A stretch of 64,000 nucleotides of DNA, from positions 82,777-146,776 of the forward strand of contig SVFV01000007.1 in the NCBI GenBank assembly GCA_015056655.1, read 5' to 3'. The stretch is from Butyrivibrio sp. Lineage in GTDB: Bacteria > Bacillota > Clostridia > Lachnospirales > Lachnospiraceae. Positions 8,461-17,307 of this stretch are shown here, in pieces (the stretch's first letter is position 1; the number at the start of each line of letters is the position of its first letter). Position numbers and translations under genes: made by a program. The notes beneath the pieces are model-generated. The model was not told the origin of the DNA and did not search any database. It saw nothing but the letters and a program-made list of their open reading frames with translations.

Positions 8461-9342
8461 ATGAAAAAGATAATTGTAACAGGTTGTAATGGTCAGTTAG
8501 GAAGAGCGATAAATATTGAACTTTCAAAGAGTGGAGAATATAAGCTTGTAAACACAGATGTGTTCGAGCAGGATGGAATTACTCCCTTGGACATTACAAA
8601 TGTTGATAAGGTTGTAGAGCTTGCAAGAGAGGTTAAGCCTTACGCTATCGTTAACTGTGCTGCTTACACAGCAGTTGATGCTCAGGAAAAGGATGTGGAT
8701 CTGGCTTATAAGATCAATGCTATAGGCCCCAGAAACCTTGCAATCGCAGCCACAGAGACAGGCGCAAAGCTTGTACATATTTCAACTGATTATGTCTTTG
8801 ATGGTAATGGCACAAAGCCTTACGTTGAGTTTGATAAAACTGGTCCTGTAAGTAAGTATGGTATTACAAAGCTTGCCGGAGAGCAGTTTGTAGAGAAGTT
8901 TGCAAAGAACTACTTCACTATCAGAACAGCATGGCTTTATGGCGATGGTAAAAACTTCGTAAAGACAATGATGAACCTGTCTGAAAAGATGGATGAGATC
9001 AGTGTTGTATGTGATCAGCTTGGAACACCTACAAGTACTTATGAGCTTGCAAGAGCAATTCATTTCCTTATGGAGACAGAGAATTATGGTCTGTTCCATG
9101 GAACCTGCGAAGGTGATACTAACTGGGCTGATTTCACAGAGGAGATCTTCAGAATAGCTGGTAAGTCTACTCATGTTAAGCATGTTACAAGTAAGGAATA
9201 TGCACAGATGAATCCTCAGGCTGCACCGAGACCTGCATATTCAATTCTTGAGAACTACATGTTCAAGCTTACATCTGACTTTATGTTTGCTGACTGGCAT
9301 GATGCTATTGAGAAATACATGAAAGAATTTATTTTGAAATAA
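8461..9342 (+). CDS. rfbD: dTDP-4-dehydrorhamnose reductase (RmlD/RfbD)
   Basis: Reduces dTDP-4-keto-L-rhamnose to dTDP-L-rhamnose, the last step of rhamnose donor synthesis. 293-residue short-chain dehydrogenase with the N-terminal nucleotide-binding loop TGCNGQLGR, STDYVFDG, and the catalytic pair Tyr133/Lys137 (YGITK); the C-terminal APRPAYSILEN is typical of RmlD. GAAAGG lies 8 bases before ATG 8461. It opens the glycan locus after the terminator. rmlA, rmlB and rmlC are absent from this window and must be elsewhere. Confidence 0.95.
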   Translation: MKKIIVTGCNGQLGRAINIELSKSGEYKLVNTDVFEQDGITPLDITNVDKVVELAREVKPYAIVNCAAYTAVDAQEKDVDLAYKINAIGPRNLAIAATETGAKLVHISTDYVFDGNGTKPYVEFDKTGPVSKYGITKLAGEQFVEKFAKNYFTIRTAWLYGDGKNFVKTMMNLSEKMDEISVVCDQLGTPTSTYELARAIHFLMETENYGLFHGTCEGDTNWADFTEEIFRIAGKSTHVKHVTSKEYAQMNPQAAPRPAYSILENYMFKLTSDFMFADWHDAIEKYMKEFILK

Positions 9343-9355
9343 GAGGTGACAGTTT

Positions 9356-11137
9356 ATGCTGTCGGTTATACTAGTTTGGATTTATGTACTTATAACTACA
9401 TATATTCTGGGCTTTGCTGCTCTTCGCCTGATAGTAAATATTCCGTATATGTACACAGCGAAGGGAAAAAAGCAATGCGTATATACGGTTAAATATCATG
9501 AAAGTGCCCTTGTTGCCGGCATTATCCTGGTTACAGTTTATGCGCAGATGTTTAGCCTTGTAAAGGGAGTAGGACTTGCGGCAAACCTGCTCCTTGTTGC
9601 TACTTGCTTTGCTCTGGCACTGGGCCTTAGGGATGAGCTTTTAAAGAATGTGTCTGGCATCATAAAAAGATTGTCGGATACGAAAGAACTATGGCTGTAT
9701 TTGGGAGTTTTCCTCTTGATGGCTTATGGAACATCCCATGGTCTTATGCACTATGATACGGATTTGTATCACGCACAGGCAATAAGGTGGATTGAAGAGT
9801 ATGGAATTGTAAGGGGGCTTGGCAACCTTCATTTAAGACTTGGATATAATAGCGCTTCTTTTGCTTTATCTGCACTATTTAGCATGAGCTTTCTTGGGAA
9901 ATCACTTCATGTTATGGCAGGATATTTTGCTCTTTTACTGGCATGGCAGTGTGTGGATATAGTGAACCTTGTAAGAAGGCGTCATCCGATTCTTTCAGAT
10001 TTTGTAAGAGTAGTTGCAATATACTATCTGTTTACAATATACGATGAGATGGTTTCACCTGCGTCAGATTACTTCATGACAACTATTACGTTGTATATAG
10101 TAATTCACTGGCTTGATCTTTATGCTATTCATGAGAGATCATTTTTGCCACATGCATTACTTAGTCTCACAGCGCTGTATGCAGCTACAATAAAGCTTTC
10201 AGCTGCACCATTTGTCTTACTTTCGATATATCCAATCGCTCGTCTTATCAGGAAAAGAAAAAAGGGTGCGATAAAGCCAATACTGTACTTCGTAATACTT
10301 GGCGTAATGATAGCTTTGCCATTTGTATTTAGAAGTGCTGTGCTTACAGGGTGGCTCGTATATCCATTTACTGGAATAGATTTGCTTAATGTTTCATGGA
10401 AAGTTCCCTATGAGCAGGCTGTGGCAGACGCAAGAGAGATTATTGCTTACGGAAGAGGCTTTACTGATCCTTCCGGATATTATGCCGGTTTATCTGAGTG
10501 GCTTCCTTCCTGGATAGGAAATCTTGGCTTATTTAATAAACTTATGCTTTTACTGGATGTGCTTTGTGTTCCGGTGTTTATTGCCTGCTTCATTTATTAC
10601 CTGATAGGAGGAGCTGCTAAGAGAGCAGAGAAAAACAGAGGCGCAGCTAAAGTGTTCCAGTTAAGTCATAGAAAGTCAGTGTCTATCTCTGACTTCCTGT
10701 TCGTAGCATCTATATGCTATGCGGCGCTTTTATACTGGCTGTTTTCCTCACCGCTTGTGAGGTATGGCTGCGTATATCTATGGCTTCCTTGCACAATAAT
10801 AATTGGAAGATTTGTGATATATATTTATGACCATTTCCAGTTTGCAACAAGTAAATGGATATATAAAACAATTGCAGTTGTGATTGTCATGTTTATTGTC
10901 TACAAGATGGGATGGTTGATATGGGATGATATTCCAAGGTTTAGTCCTAAGTATTTTCTCATGCAACAGGATTACAACAGCTACGAGCTTGAAAGTAGAG
11001 AAATAGATGGAATTACCTTCTACTATCCGACAGAGGGAGACCGGACTGGATATGATCCATTCCCTTCAGCTCCGTCACTGGATGGCTTTAAGCTTTTGGG
11101 GAATGAGCTTCGCCAGGGCTTTGCTCCATCAAGGTAA
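9356..11137 (+). CDS. Polytopic GT-C-like membrane protein
   Basis: 593 residues with about 12 hydrophobic helices. After the first helices there is a loop HYDTDLYHAQAIRWIEEYG followed by GLGNLHLRLGYNS. An acidic-His loop at this place is typical of GT-C membrane glycosyltransferases that use lipid-phosphate sugars, and the motif resembles proteins annotated as LIC_10190 family (from memory, not checked). The C-terminal 60 residues look extracytoplasmic. It follows rfbD by 13 bases with AGAGGTG before the start. A role in adding a sugar on the outer face of the membrane is inferred. Confidence 0.75.
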   Translation: MLSVILVWIYVLITTYILGFAALRLIVNIPYMYTAKGKKQCVYTVKYHESALVAGIILVTVYAQMFSLVKGVGLAANLLLVATCFALALGLRDELLKNVSGIIKRLSDTKELWLYLGVFLLMAYGTSHGLMHYDTDLYHAQAIRWIEEYGIVRGLGNLHLRLGYNSASFALSALFSMSFLGKSLHVMAGYFALLLAWQCVDIVNLVRRRHPILSDFVRVVAIYYLFTIYDEMVSPASDYFMTTITLYIVIHWLDLYAIHERSFLPHALLSLTALYAATIKLSAAPFVLLSIYPIARLIRKRKKGAIKPILYFVILGVMIALPFVFRSAVLTGWLVYPFTGIDLLNVSWKVPYEQAVADAREIIAYGRGFTDPSGYYAGLSEWLPSWIGNLGLFNKLMLLLDVLCVPVFIACFIYYLIGGAAKRAEKNRGAAKVFQLSHRKSVSISDFLFVASICYAALLYWLFSSPLVRYGCVYLWLPCTIIIGRFVIYIYDHFQFATSKWIYKTIAVVIVMFIVYKMGWLIWDDIPRFSPKYFLMQQDYNSYELESREIDGITFYYPTEGDRTGYDPFPSAPSLDGFKLLGNELRQGFAPSR

Positions 11138-11250
11138 AGTGGAAATATTCACATTAATAGGGTAAAATAGAGAGTTGAAATGATATTCAAAGCCTAAGAT
11201 GCCGAAGTATGCGCATCATTTGGGCAAATTGCAATGGAGAGTTTTTTGAA

Positions 11251-12192
11251 ATGGAAAAGAATGCAAAGATTTATGTAGCAGGTCATCGTGGAATGGTAGG
11301 CTCTGCTATTGTCAGAGAACTTGAGAAACAGGGCTATACAAATATAGTAACCCGTACACATAAGGAGCTTGATCTTACAAGACAGGACGCTGTAGAAAAG
11401 TTTTTTGCTGAGGAGAAGCCTGAGTATGTATTCCTTGCTGCTGCAAAGGTAGGTGGAATTGAGGCTAACCAGAGCGCACTTGCAGACTTTATGTATGAGA
11501 ATATGATCCTTGAGATGAATGTTATTCATTCAGCATGGAAGAACGGCTGTAAGAAGCTTGAATTCCTTGGCTCATCATGCATTTATCCTCGTCTTGCACC
11601 TCAGCCCATGAAGGAGGACTGCCTTCTTACAAGCGAGCTTGAGAAGACAAACGAGGCATATGCTCTTGCAAAGATTTCAGGTCTTAAATACTGTGAGTAT
11701 CTTAATAAGCAGTATGGCATGGACTATATTTCAGTAATGCCTACAAACCTTTATGGACCAAATGATAACTATCATCCTACTCACTCACATGTTCTTCCGG
11801 CTCTTATCCGTCGTTTCCATGAGGCTAAGGAGCAGAATCTTCCTTTCGTAACATGCTGGGGAGATGGAAGTCCGCTTAGAGAGTTTTTATATGTTGATGA
11901 CCTTGCTAACCTCTGCGTATTCCTTATGAATAATTACAGTGGTGATGAGACTGTAAATGCAGGTACTGGTAAAGAGCTTACAATCAAGCAGCTCACAGAG
12001 AAGGTTGCAAAGATTGTTGGATACGAAGGTGAGATCAGATGGGATCCTTCAAAGCCCAACGGAACACCCAGAAAGCTTCTTGATGTATCTAAGGCAGCAG
12101 GTCTTGGCTGGACTTACAAAACAGAATTGGAAGACGGTATCAGGCTGGCATATGATGACTTCCTGAATAATCCGATGAGAGCGGAGAGATAA
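11251..12192 (+). CDS. fcl: GDP-L-fucose synthase
   Basis: Epimerase/reductase that makes GDP-L-fucose from GDP-4-keto-6-deoxy-D-mannose. 313 residues with the NADP loop AGHRGMVGSA, GSSCIYP, and catalytic Tyr137/Lys141 (YALAK); NLYGPNDNYHP and the WGDGSPLREFLYVDD motif are diagnostic of the Fcl/WcaG family. I choose ATG 11251, preceded by GGAGAG at 11236-11241, over an in-frame ATG at 11209 whose extra 14 residues do not belong to the family. The partner GDP-mannose 4,6-dehydratase (gmd) is not in the window. Confidence 0.95.
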   Translation: MEKNAKIYVAGHRGMVGSAIVRELEKQGYTNIVTRTHKELDLTRQDAVEKFFAEEKPEYVFLAAAKVGGIEANQSALADFMYENMILEMNVIHSAWKNGCKKLEFLGSSCIYPRLAPQPMKEDCLLTSELEKTNEAYALAKISGLKYCEYLNKQYGMDYISVMPTNLYGPNDNYHPTHSHVLPALIRRFHEAKEQNLPFVTCWGDGSPLREFLYVDDLANLCVFLMNNYSGDETVNAGTGKELTIKQLTEKVAKIVGYEGEIRWDPSKPNGTPRKLLDVSKAAGLGWTYKTELEDGIRLAYDDFLNNPMRAER

Positions 12193-12194
12193 TA

Positions 12195-13127
12195 ATGAAG
12201 CTGTTAAGCATAATTGTTCCATGCTATAACGAAGAAGAGAATATCAGGGATTTCTATGATGAACTCATGAAAACTGAGGATTTTTTCAAGGGACATGATG
12301 TTGATTTTGAAATACTTTATGTAAATGATGGATCAAAGGATGGAACTGTTCCTGAGGTAAAGAAGCTTCATGAGGAGGATGAAAGGGTACACCTTATCAA
12401 CTTCTCAAGGAACTTCGGAAAAGAGGCAGCAATCTACGCAGGACTTCAGAAGTCCAAGGGAGATTTTGTTGTTATGCTGGACTGCGATCTTCAGGATCCG
12501 CCGGCTCTTCTTCCAGAAATGTATGGCTACATCGTAAATGAAGGCTACGATTCTGTAGCAACCAGAAGAGTGACAAGAAAGGGTGAGCCGCCAATCAGAT
12601 CATTCTTTGCGCGCAGATTTTACAGCCTTATCAATAAGATGTCACGCACTGAAATTGTTGATGGTGCAAGAGATTACAGACTTATGACCAGACAGTTTGT
12701 GGATGCAATCCTGTCAATGGAGGAATATAACAGATTCTCCAAGGGTATCTTTGGATGGGTTGGATTTACCACAAAATGGCTTGAGTATGAGAATATCGAG
12801 AGAAAGAAGGGCGAGACAAAGTGGTCCTTCTGGAAGCTTTTTGTTTATGCACTCGATGGAATAACAGCCTTTTCAACAGTTCCGCTTGCTGTAGCATCGG
12901 TTCTTGGAGTTGTTTTCTGTATCCTTGCTGTAATACTTATTATTGTGACAATTATCAGGAAGATTGTATTTGGAGATTCTACAAGTGGATGGCCGTCTCT
13001 TGTCTGCATAATCAGTCTTGTGAGCGGAGTACAGCTTTTCTGCCTTGGTATTGTTGGACAGTATCTTAGCAAGACTTACCTTGAGGTAAAGCGCAGACCT
13101 ATCTACATCGTTAAGGAAGAGCTTTGA
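12195..13127 (+). CDS. GtrB-like polyprenyl-phosphate glycosyltransferase (GT2)
   Basis: 310 residues: a cytoplasmic GT2 domain (IVPCYNEEENI, YVNDGSKDGT, MLDCDLQDPP with the metal-binding acidic cluster, RNFGKEAA) followed by two C-terminal transmembrane helices (about 230-255 and 268-290). This is the layout of GtrB/DPM1-type enzymes that move a sugar from a nucleotide to undecaprenyl phosphate, giving a donor that is flipped and used outside. It starts 2 bases after fcl and overlaps the next gene by 4 bases. The sugar is unknown. Confidence 0.9.
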   Translation: MKLLSIIVPCYNEEENIRDFYDELMKTEDFFKGHDVDFEILYVNDGSKDGTVPEVKKLHEEDERVHLINFSRNFGKEAAIYAGLQKSKGDFVVMLDCDLQDPPALLPEMYGYIVNEGYDSVATRRVTRKGEPPIRSFFARRFYSLINKMSRTEIVDGARDYRLMTRQFVDAILSMEEYNRFSKGIFGWVGFTTKWLEYENIERKKGETKWSFWKLFVYALDGITAFSTVPLAVASVLGVVFCILAVILIIVTIIRKIVFGDSTSGWPSLVCIISLVSGVQLFCLGIVGQYLSKTYLEVKRRPIYIVKEEL

Positions 13128-13897
13128 TGGTAATGGAAAAGCGTCAGGATAATTTGATAAGTATCATTGTTCCTGTGTACAAGGCTATGGATTATATAGG
13201 CTGTACGATTAAGAACGTGCAAGAGCAGACTTACAGGGATTTTGAGCTGATATTGGTTGATGATGCATCCCCTGATGATTCTTACAAGATAATTGAGGAA
13301 ATGGCCCGGCATGATGACAGGATCAGACTTATCCGCAAGGAAAAGAATGAAGGGGCAGCCTCAGCCAGGAATACTGGCATAGATGCATCGAGAGGACGCT
13401 ATATAGCATTTCTTGATGCAGATGATGTATGGAAAAAAGATAAGCTTGAAAAAGAGCTTTCATTTATGCATAAAAAGGATGCAGGCTTTGTATTTACTTC
13501 CTATGAGTTTGGTGATGAGGATGCTAATCCCACAGGCAAGCTCGTAAGGGTACCTGAGACACTGCGCTACAGGCAGGCTTTATCAAGAACCATAATTTTT
13601 ACTTCTACGGTACTAATTGACTTAGAGAAAGTAGATATAAATCTTGTACACATGCCGCTTATTGAGAGCGAGGATACAGCCACCTGGTGGACTATCCTTA
13701 TGAATGGAATAGTTGCCTATGGACTTGATGAGGTTCTGGTTGTATATAGGAGACCTGCCAAATCACTTTCATCTAATAAGTTTAAGGCAGTGAAGAGAAT
13801 TTGGGGATTATATAGGAAAATAGCAAAGCTATCGCCTGTGGCAAGTGTAGTACACCTTCTGGCTTGGGGAGTCAGGGCAACTATGCGCAGGTTATAA
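13124..13897 (+). CDS. Glycosyltransferase family 2
   Basis: 257-residue GT-A fold enzyme: IIVPVYKAMDYI, LVDDASPDDS, EGAASARNTGID and FLDADDVW (DXD-type metal site) in the N-terminal half. No membrane helix except perhaps a weak C-terminal hydrophobic stretch (VVHLLAWGVRATM). It overlaps the GtrB-like gene by 4 bases (ATGA). It is likely to add one sugar to the lipid-linked repeat on the cytoplasmic side; donor and acceptor cannot be read from sequence. Confidence 0.9.
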   Translation: MMVMEKRQDNLISIIVPVYKAMDYIGCTIKNVQEQTYRDFELILVDDASPDDSYKIIEEMARHDDRIRLIRKEKNEGAASARNTGIDASRGRYIAFLDADDVWKKDKLEKELSFMHKKDAGFVFTSYEFGDEDANPTGKLVRVPETLRYRQALSRTIIFTSTVLIDLEKVDINLVHMPLIESEDTATWWTILMNGIVAYGLDEVLVVYRRPAKSLSSNKFKAVKRIWGLYRKIAKLSPVASVVHLLAWGVRATMRRL

Positions 13898-13928
13898 AGT
13901 TTTTTCAAAGCAATGGGCTTTGGGGTGA

Positions 13929-13943
13929 GGATATCTGATATCC
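13929..13943. repeat. Short perfect inverted repeat upstream of the initiating transferase
   Basis: GGATATC-T-GATATCC, seven-base arms around one base, in the 64-base gap before the gene at 13962. It sits 19 bases before the start codon, just upstream of the AAGGA ribosome site. It could be an operator-type dyad; as RNA the loop would be too tight for the full stem. No promoter is clear beside it. Confidence 0.45.
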
Positions 13944-13961
13944 CGCAAAAAGGATTATTGT

Positions 13962-15416
13962 ATGAAACAGGTTGAATCTATAAAAAGAGTATTTGTATTA
14001 TTTATAGGACTTGTGGGTCTTGCCATGCAGACTGCGGTTTATGCAGTTTTCTGGTTTAAGGTCTACTATCCGATCGTTAACGCACCCAGAATCAGTGCCC
14101 AGGGATTTTTGCTTGGTAATGGTCTTAAGCTGTATTTCCGTGGACATGTACTGGTAATTGCAATTTATTTCTTCATGTTATTGTTCTTTTCGAACACTTA
14201 CGGTGGCTTGAAAATCGGATATCTGAAATCCATGGATATCTTTCTTTCACAGATTTTCTCAGTTGCCGTAGTGAACGTTCTGTCTTATTTCCAGATTTCA
14301 CTTATGAGTAACGGACTGGTTGCTGCCTATCCGATGATTGAGATTACTGTCATTGAGCTGATACTTGCCTTTTTGTGGGCTGTGGCATCTAACTGGTTAT
14401 ATCGATCAATATTCCCGGCAAGGCAGATGCTCCTTATAAGTGGGGAGTATCCTGTTGATGACATCTTAAGAAAATTTAATTCAAGAAAAGACAGATATAA
14501 TATTGTAAAATGCATGAATATCTCTGAGGGAATTGAGAAGATAGAAGAGGAAGCTCTCCTTAGATATGATGCTGTTGTTATCTGGGATATACCTACAAAG
14601 GACAGAAATAATCTTCTTAAGTTTTTGTATGCGCATTCTATAAGAGTATATCTTATGCCTAAGATCACGGATGTACTTGTAAAGGGTTCAACACAGATGC
14701 ACCTTTTTGACACACCGGTATTGCTTTTGAGAGAGTATTACCTCAAGGTGGAAGAGAGGGCTATAAAGAGGCTTATAGATGTTGTTTGCGCTCTTATACT
14801 CAGTATATTTTTTTCACCTATTATGCTTATTACAGCTATCATCATTAAGCTCTACGATGGTGGCCCTGTCCTTTATAAGCAGATAAGATGCACTGAGAAT
14901 GAGAGAGAATTTAAGATTATGAAATTCAGGAGCATGAGAGTTGATGCTGAGAAGGATGGAGTTGCAAGACTTGCAACCAAAAATGATTCCAGAATCACTC
15001 CCATTGGTAAGTTCATCAGAGCAGTTAGAATCGATGAGCTCCCGCAGCTCTTTAACATACTTAAGGGTGATATGTCCTTCATAGGACCACGCCCTGAGAG
15101 ACCTGAAATTATTAAGCAGTACATGGAGACAATGCCCGAGTTTGCTTTCAGAATGAAGGTTAAGGCAGGACTTGCAGGATATGCTCAGGTTTATGGAAAA
15201 TACAACACAACACCTTACGATAAGTTAAAGCTGGATCTTGCATATATTGAGAACTATTCAGTCTGGCTTGACTTTAAGCTTATGCTTTTAACACTCAAGA
15301 TATTATTTACACCTGATGCTACTGAAGGTGTTGAGGAAACACAGATCACTGCGATGAAGATAGAAAGTGATGACGACTTCGGAGGAGAAGATGGCAAGGA
15401 AACGGAAAAGTTATGA
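13962..15416 (+). CDS. Initiating polyprenyl-phosphate sugar-phosphate transferase (WbaP/CpsE type)
   Basis: 484 residues. Four N-terminal membrane helices and a cytoplasmic Rossmann-like linker domain precede a C-terminal bacterial sugar transferase domain from about residue 265 (KRLIDVVCALILS). That domain has the family marks KFRSMRVDAE (about 322-331), RIDELPQLFNIL (about 356), GPRPERPE (about 374) and the C-terminal DLAYIENYSVWLDFKLM. It transfers a sugar-1-phosphate from a UDP-sugar to undecaprenyl phosphate, the first membrane step of repeat-unit assembly. An AAGGA site precedes ATG 13962. The last 50 bases overlap the start region of the Wzz-like gene. Confidence 0.94.
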   Translation: MKQVESIKRVFVLFIGLVGLAMQTAVYAVFWFKVYYPIVNAPRISAQGFLLGNGLKLYFRGHVLVIAIYFFMLLFFSNTYGGLKIGYLKSMDIFLSQIFSVAVVNVLSYFQISLMSNGLVAAYPMIEITVIELILAFLWAVASNWLYRSIFPARQMLLISGEYPVDDILRKFNSRKDRYNIVKCMNISEGIEKIEEEALLRYDAVVIWDIPTKDRNNLLKFLYAHSIRVYLMPKITDVLVKGSTQMHLFDTPVLLLREYYLKVEERAIKRLIDVVCALILSIFFSPIMLITAIIIKLYDGGPVLYKQIRCTENEREFKIMKFRSMRVDAEKDGVARLATKNDSRITPIGKFIRAVRIDELPQLFNILKGDMSFIGPRPERPEIIKQYMETMPEFAFRMKVKAGLAGYAQVYGKYNTTPYDKLKLDLAYIENYSVWLDFKLMLLTLKILFTPDATEGVEETQITAMKIESDDDFGGEDGKETEKL

Positions 15417-16491
15417 TAGTGAGATCGTAAATATCCGGGCTTTTTATTTGAAACTGCTGCAAAAGATATGGATCATTCCTGTAGCTTTGGTGGTAGGAGC
15501 AGTTATTGGCGGACTTTTGTACTACCTGACAAATGTGGTATATGGTCCTGCGAGAAAATATGAATCAACATCCACTTTGTATATTGATTTTGCCTATGAT
15601 GAAAACAAGGGCACGCAGGTGGATTATTACAATGCCTTCACATGGAATATTCTTCTTAAGACAGATGAGCTCTCAGATGTCATTGAGACTAATCTGAGAA
15701 AGGCTGGCATTACAGAAGCAGAGATTTCTAAGGAGGAGGCGATCGCTTCTCTTAATCTGGATATTCCTTCTGATGTAAGAGTAATGCTACTTACAGCAGA
15801 GAATACAGATATCAGGCTGTGCTCTGTGCTTATGGATGCAGCCAACAAGGCTCTTGTTTCCTATGGCGAAACCAATAAAGCCTTCGAGCAGATTAAAGTA
15901 TTGGGAGTTAAGGATCCTAAGCTTCAGGTGAAAGCAGATAAACTAAAGACAGCAGCTGCTTTAGGTGCTGTATGTATGCTTGTATTTTCTGTTTTAGTTC
16001 TCCTGATGCTGGAAGCAATGGATGATGCAATCTATGTTCCAGAGGATGCTGAGAAAAGGTATCAGCTTCCGGTCATGGGAGTTATGACTTCAGCTGGTAA
16101 AGAGGAGCCTACTTATTTTAGAAATGAGATACTCTCCGTATTTAAGTCTTATGCATCAGAGACTAAGAAGGTAGCAGTTTTTTCTGTGGACGATAAGAAT
16201 GGCCCTGAGACTGCCAAGGCAGAGGCAGAGAGACTTTCTGAAATCCTGGGAAGCATGGAGGAGAAAAAGAATATAGAATTCATTCCTCTTACAGTTCCGG
16301 GAAATGATCCAGAGTCAGCAGAAAAGGTAAAGACAATGGATGGCGCGATTTTGATGATCGCACACAGAAAGAGAAACGGAGCAATGACAGAGCATCTTAT
16401 TTCCATGTTGAAAAAGCTTGGATGTCCTGTGGACGGAATAGTTTTGACGAATGTGGATGATAGATTTTTAAAGAGATATCTGGGGCTTTAA
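15391..16491 (+). CDS. Wzz-type chain-length protein with degenerate BY-kinase-like domain
   Basis: 366 residues. An N-terminal Wzz-type domain has two membrane helices (about 27-47 and 190-210) around an extracytoplasmic region. A C-terminal cytoplasmic domain of about 130 residues resembles the ATPase domain of bacterial tyrosine kinases but has lost Walker A: the expected loop reads SVDDKNGPETAKAEAERL. The late strand DGAILMIAHRKRN...VDGIVLTNVDDRF keeps the family pattern. Family role: control of polysaccharide chain length or export. I choose ATG 15391 after GGAGGAG (15381-15387); an ATG at 15367 lies upstream of that site. No separate Wze/CpsD kinase gene is in the window. Confidence 0.82.
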   Translation: MARKRKSYDSEIVNIRAFYLKLLQKIWIIPVALVVGAVIGGLLYYLTNVVYGPARKYESTSTLYIDFAYDENKGTQVDYYNAFTWNILLKTDELSDVIETNLRKAGITEAEISKEEAIASLNLDIPSDVRVMLLTAENTDIRLCSVLMDAANKALVSYGETNKAFEQIKVLGVKDPKLQVKADKLKTAAALGAVCMLVFSVLVLLMLEAMDDAIYVPEDAEKRYQLPVMGVMTSAGKEEPTYFRNEILSVFKSYASETKKVAVFSVDDKNGPETAKAEAERLSEILGSMEEKKNIEFIPLTVPGNDPESAEKVKTMDGAILMIAHRKRNGAMTEHLISMLKKLGCPVDGIVLTNVDDRFLKRYLGL

Positions 16492-16492
16492 T

Positions 16493-17299
16493 ATGACAAG
16501 GATTCAATTACTGGTAGCAGCTGTATCACAGGATACGGGTGCACTGCCACAAAAAATGAATATACAGTCCGATGCCATAATAGTTAACCAGAAAATGGCG
16601 TATTCCTTTGAGCAAAAGGATTTTAACGGCAACGAGATAAGGATTTTTAACTGTGATGAAAAAGGCGTCGGGCTTTCAAGAAACCTTGCGCTTTTAAGGG
16701 CGGATCACGAGCTTGTTCAGTTTTGTGATGAGGATATAGTGCTGGATGACGGATATACAGCACTGGTTATGAAGGAATTTGATGATCATCCCGAAGCGGA
16801 TATGATCATGTTTAATGTTAAGGCATCTGAGGGGCGAGTTACTTACCATAATACAGATTTTGCAAAGGTTGGTTACCTTAATTACGGACGCTATCCTGCT
16901 TATGCGATTGCTGCAAGGAGAGAGAGACTCCATGAGGCAGGAGTTACCTTTTCGCTTCTTTTTGGAGGCGGAGCAAAATATAGCAATGGTGAGGACTCGC
17001 TTTTTATAAAGGATTGCCTGGATAAAGGACTTAGAATCTACAGGTCACCGGTTGAGATTGGTCATGAGATTGTAGAGAGACCATCCACCTGGTTTGATGG
17101 CTTTAATGATAAGTTCTTTTTTGACAGAGGTGTTTTATATCATTTCCTATATGGAAAGCTGGCCGTTCCCATGTGCCTTAGATTCCTTCTTAAGCACAAG
17201 GAAGAGGTATGTAGCCAGATGCCTGTAAGCAAAGGCTTTGCCATAATGAAAAAAGGGGTGCATAGCGTCAGTATGCAGAACATAGGCAAGGAGGGCTGA
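16493..17299 (+). CDS. Divergent GT2-like glycosyltransferase
   Basis: 268 residues with a GT-A type layout: an N-terminal strand (RIQLLVAAVSQD), the segment GVGLSRNLALLRADHELVQFCDEDIV with an acidic DED site in place of DXD, and a later NGEDSLFIKDCLDKG acceptor-loop motif seen in GT2 enzymes. The usual first VPxYN loop is replaced by VAAVSQ, so it is a remote member. It starts 1 base after the Wzz-like gene with only a weak ribosome site (GGGG). Probably adds a sugar on the cytoplasmic face. Confidence 0.8.
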   Translation: MTRIQLLVAAVSQDTGALPQKMNIQSDAIIVNQKMAYSFEQKDFNGNEIRIFNCDEKGVGLSRNLALLRADHELVQFCDEDIVLDDGYTALVMKEFDDHPEADMIMFNVKASEGRVTYHNTDFAKVGYLNYGRYPAYAIAARRERLHEAGVTFSLLFGGGAKYSNGEDSLFIKDCLDKGLRIYRSPVEIGHEIVERPSTWFDGFNDKFFFDRGVLYHFLYGKLAVPMCLRFLLKHKEEVCSQMPVSKGFAIMKKGVHSVSMQNIGKEG

Positions 17300-17307
17300 G
17301 AGGTACT

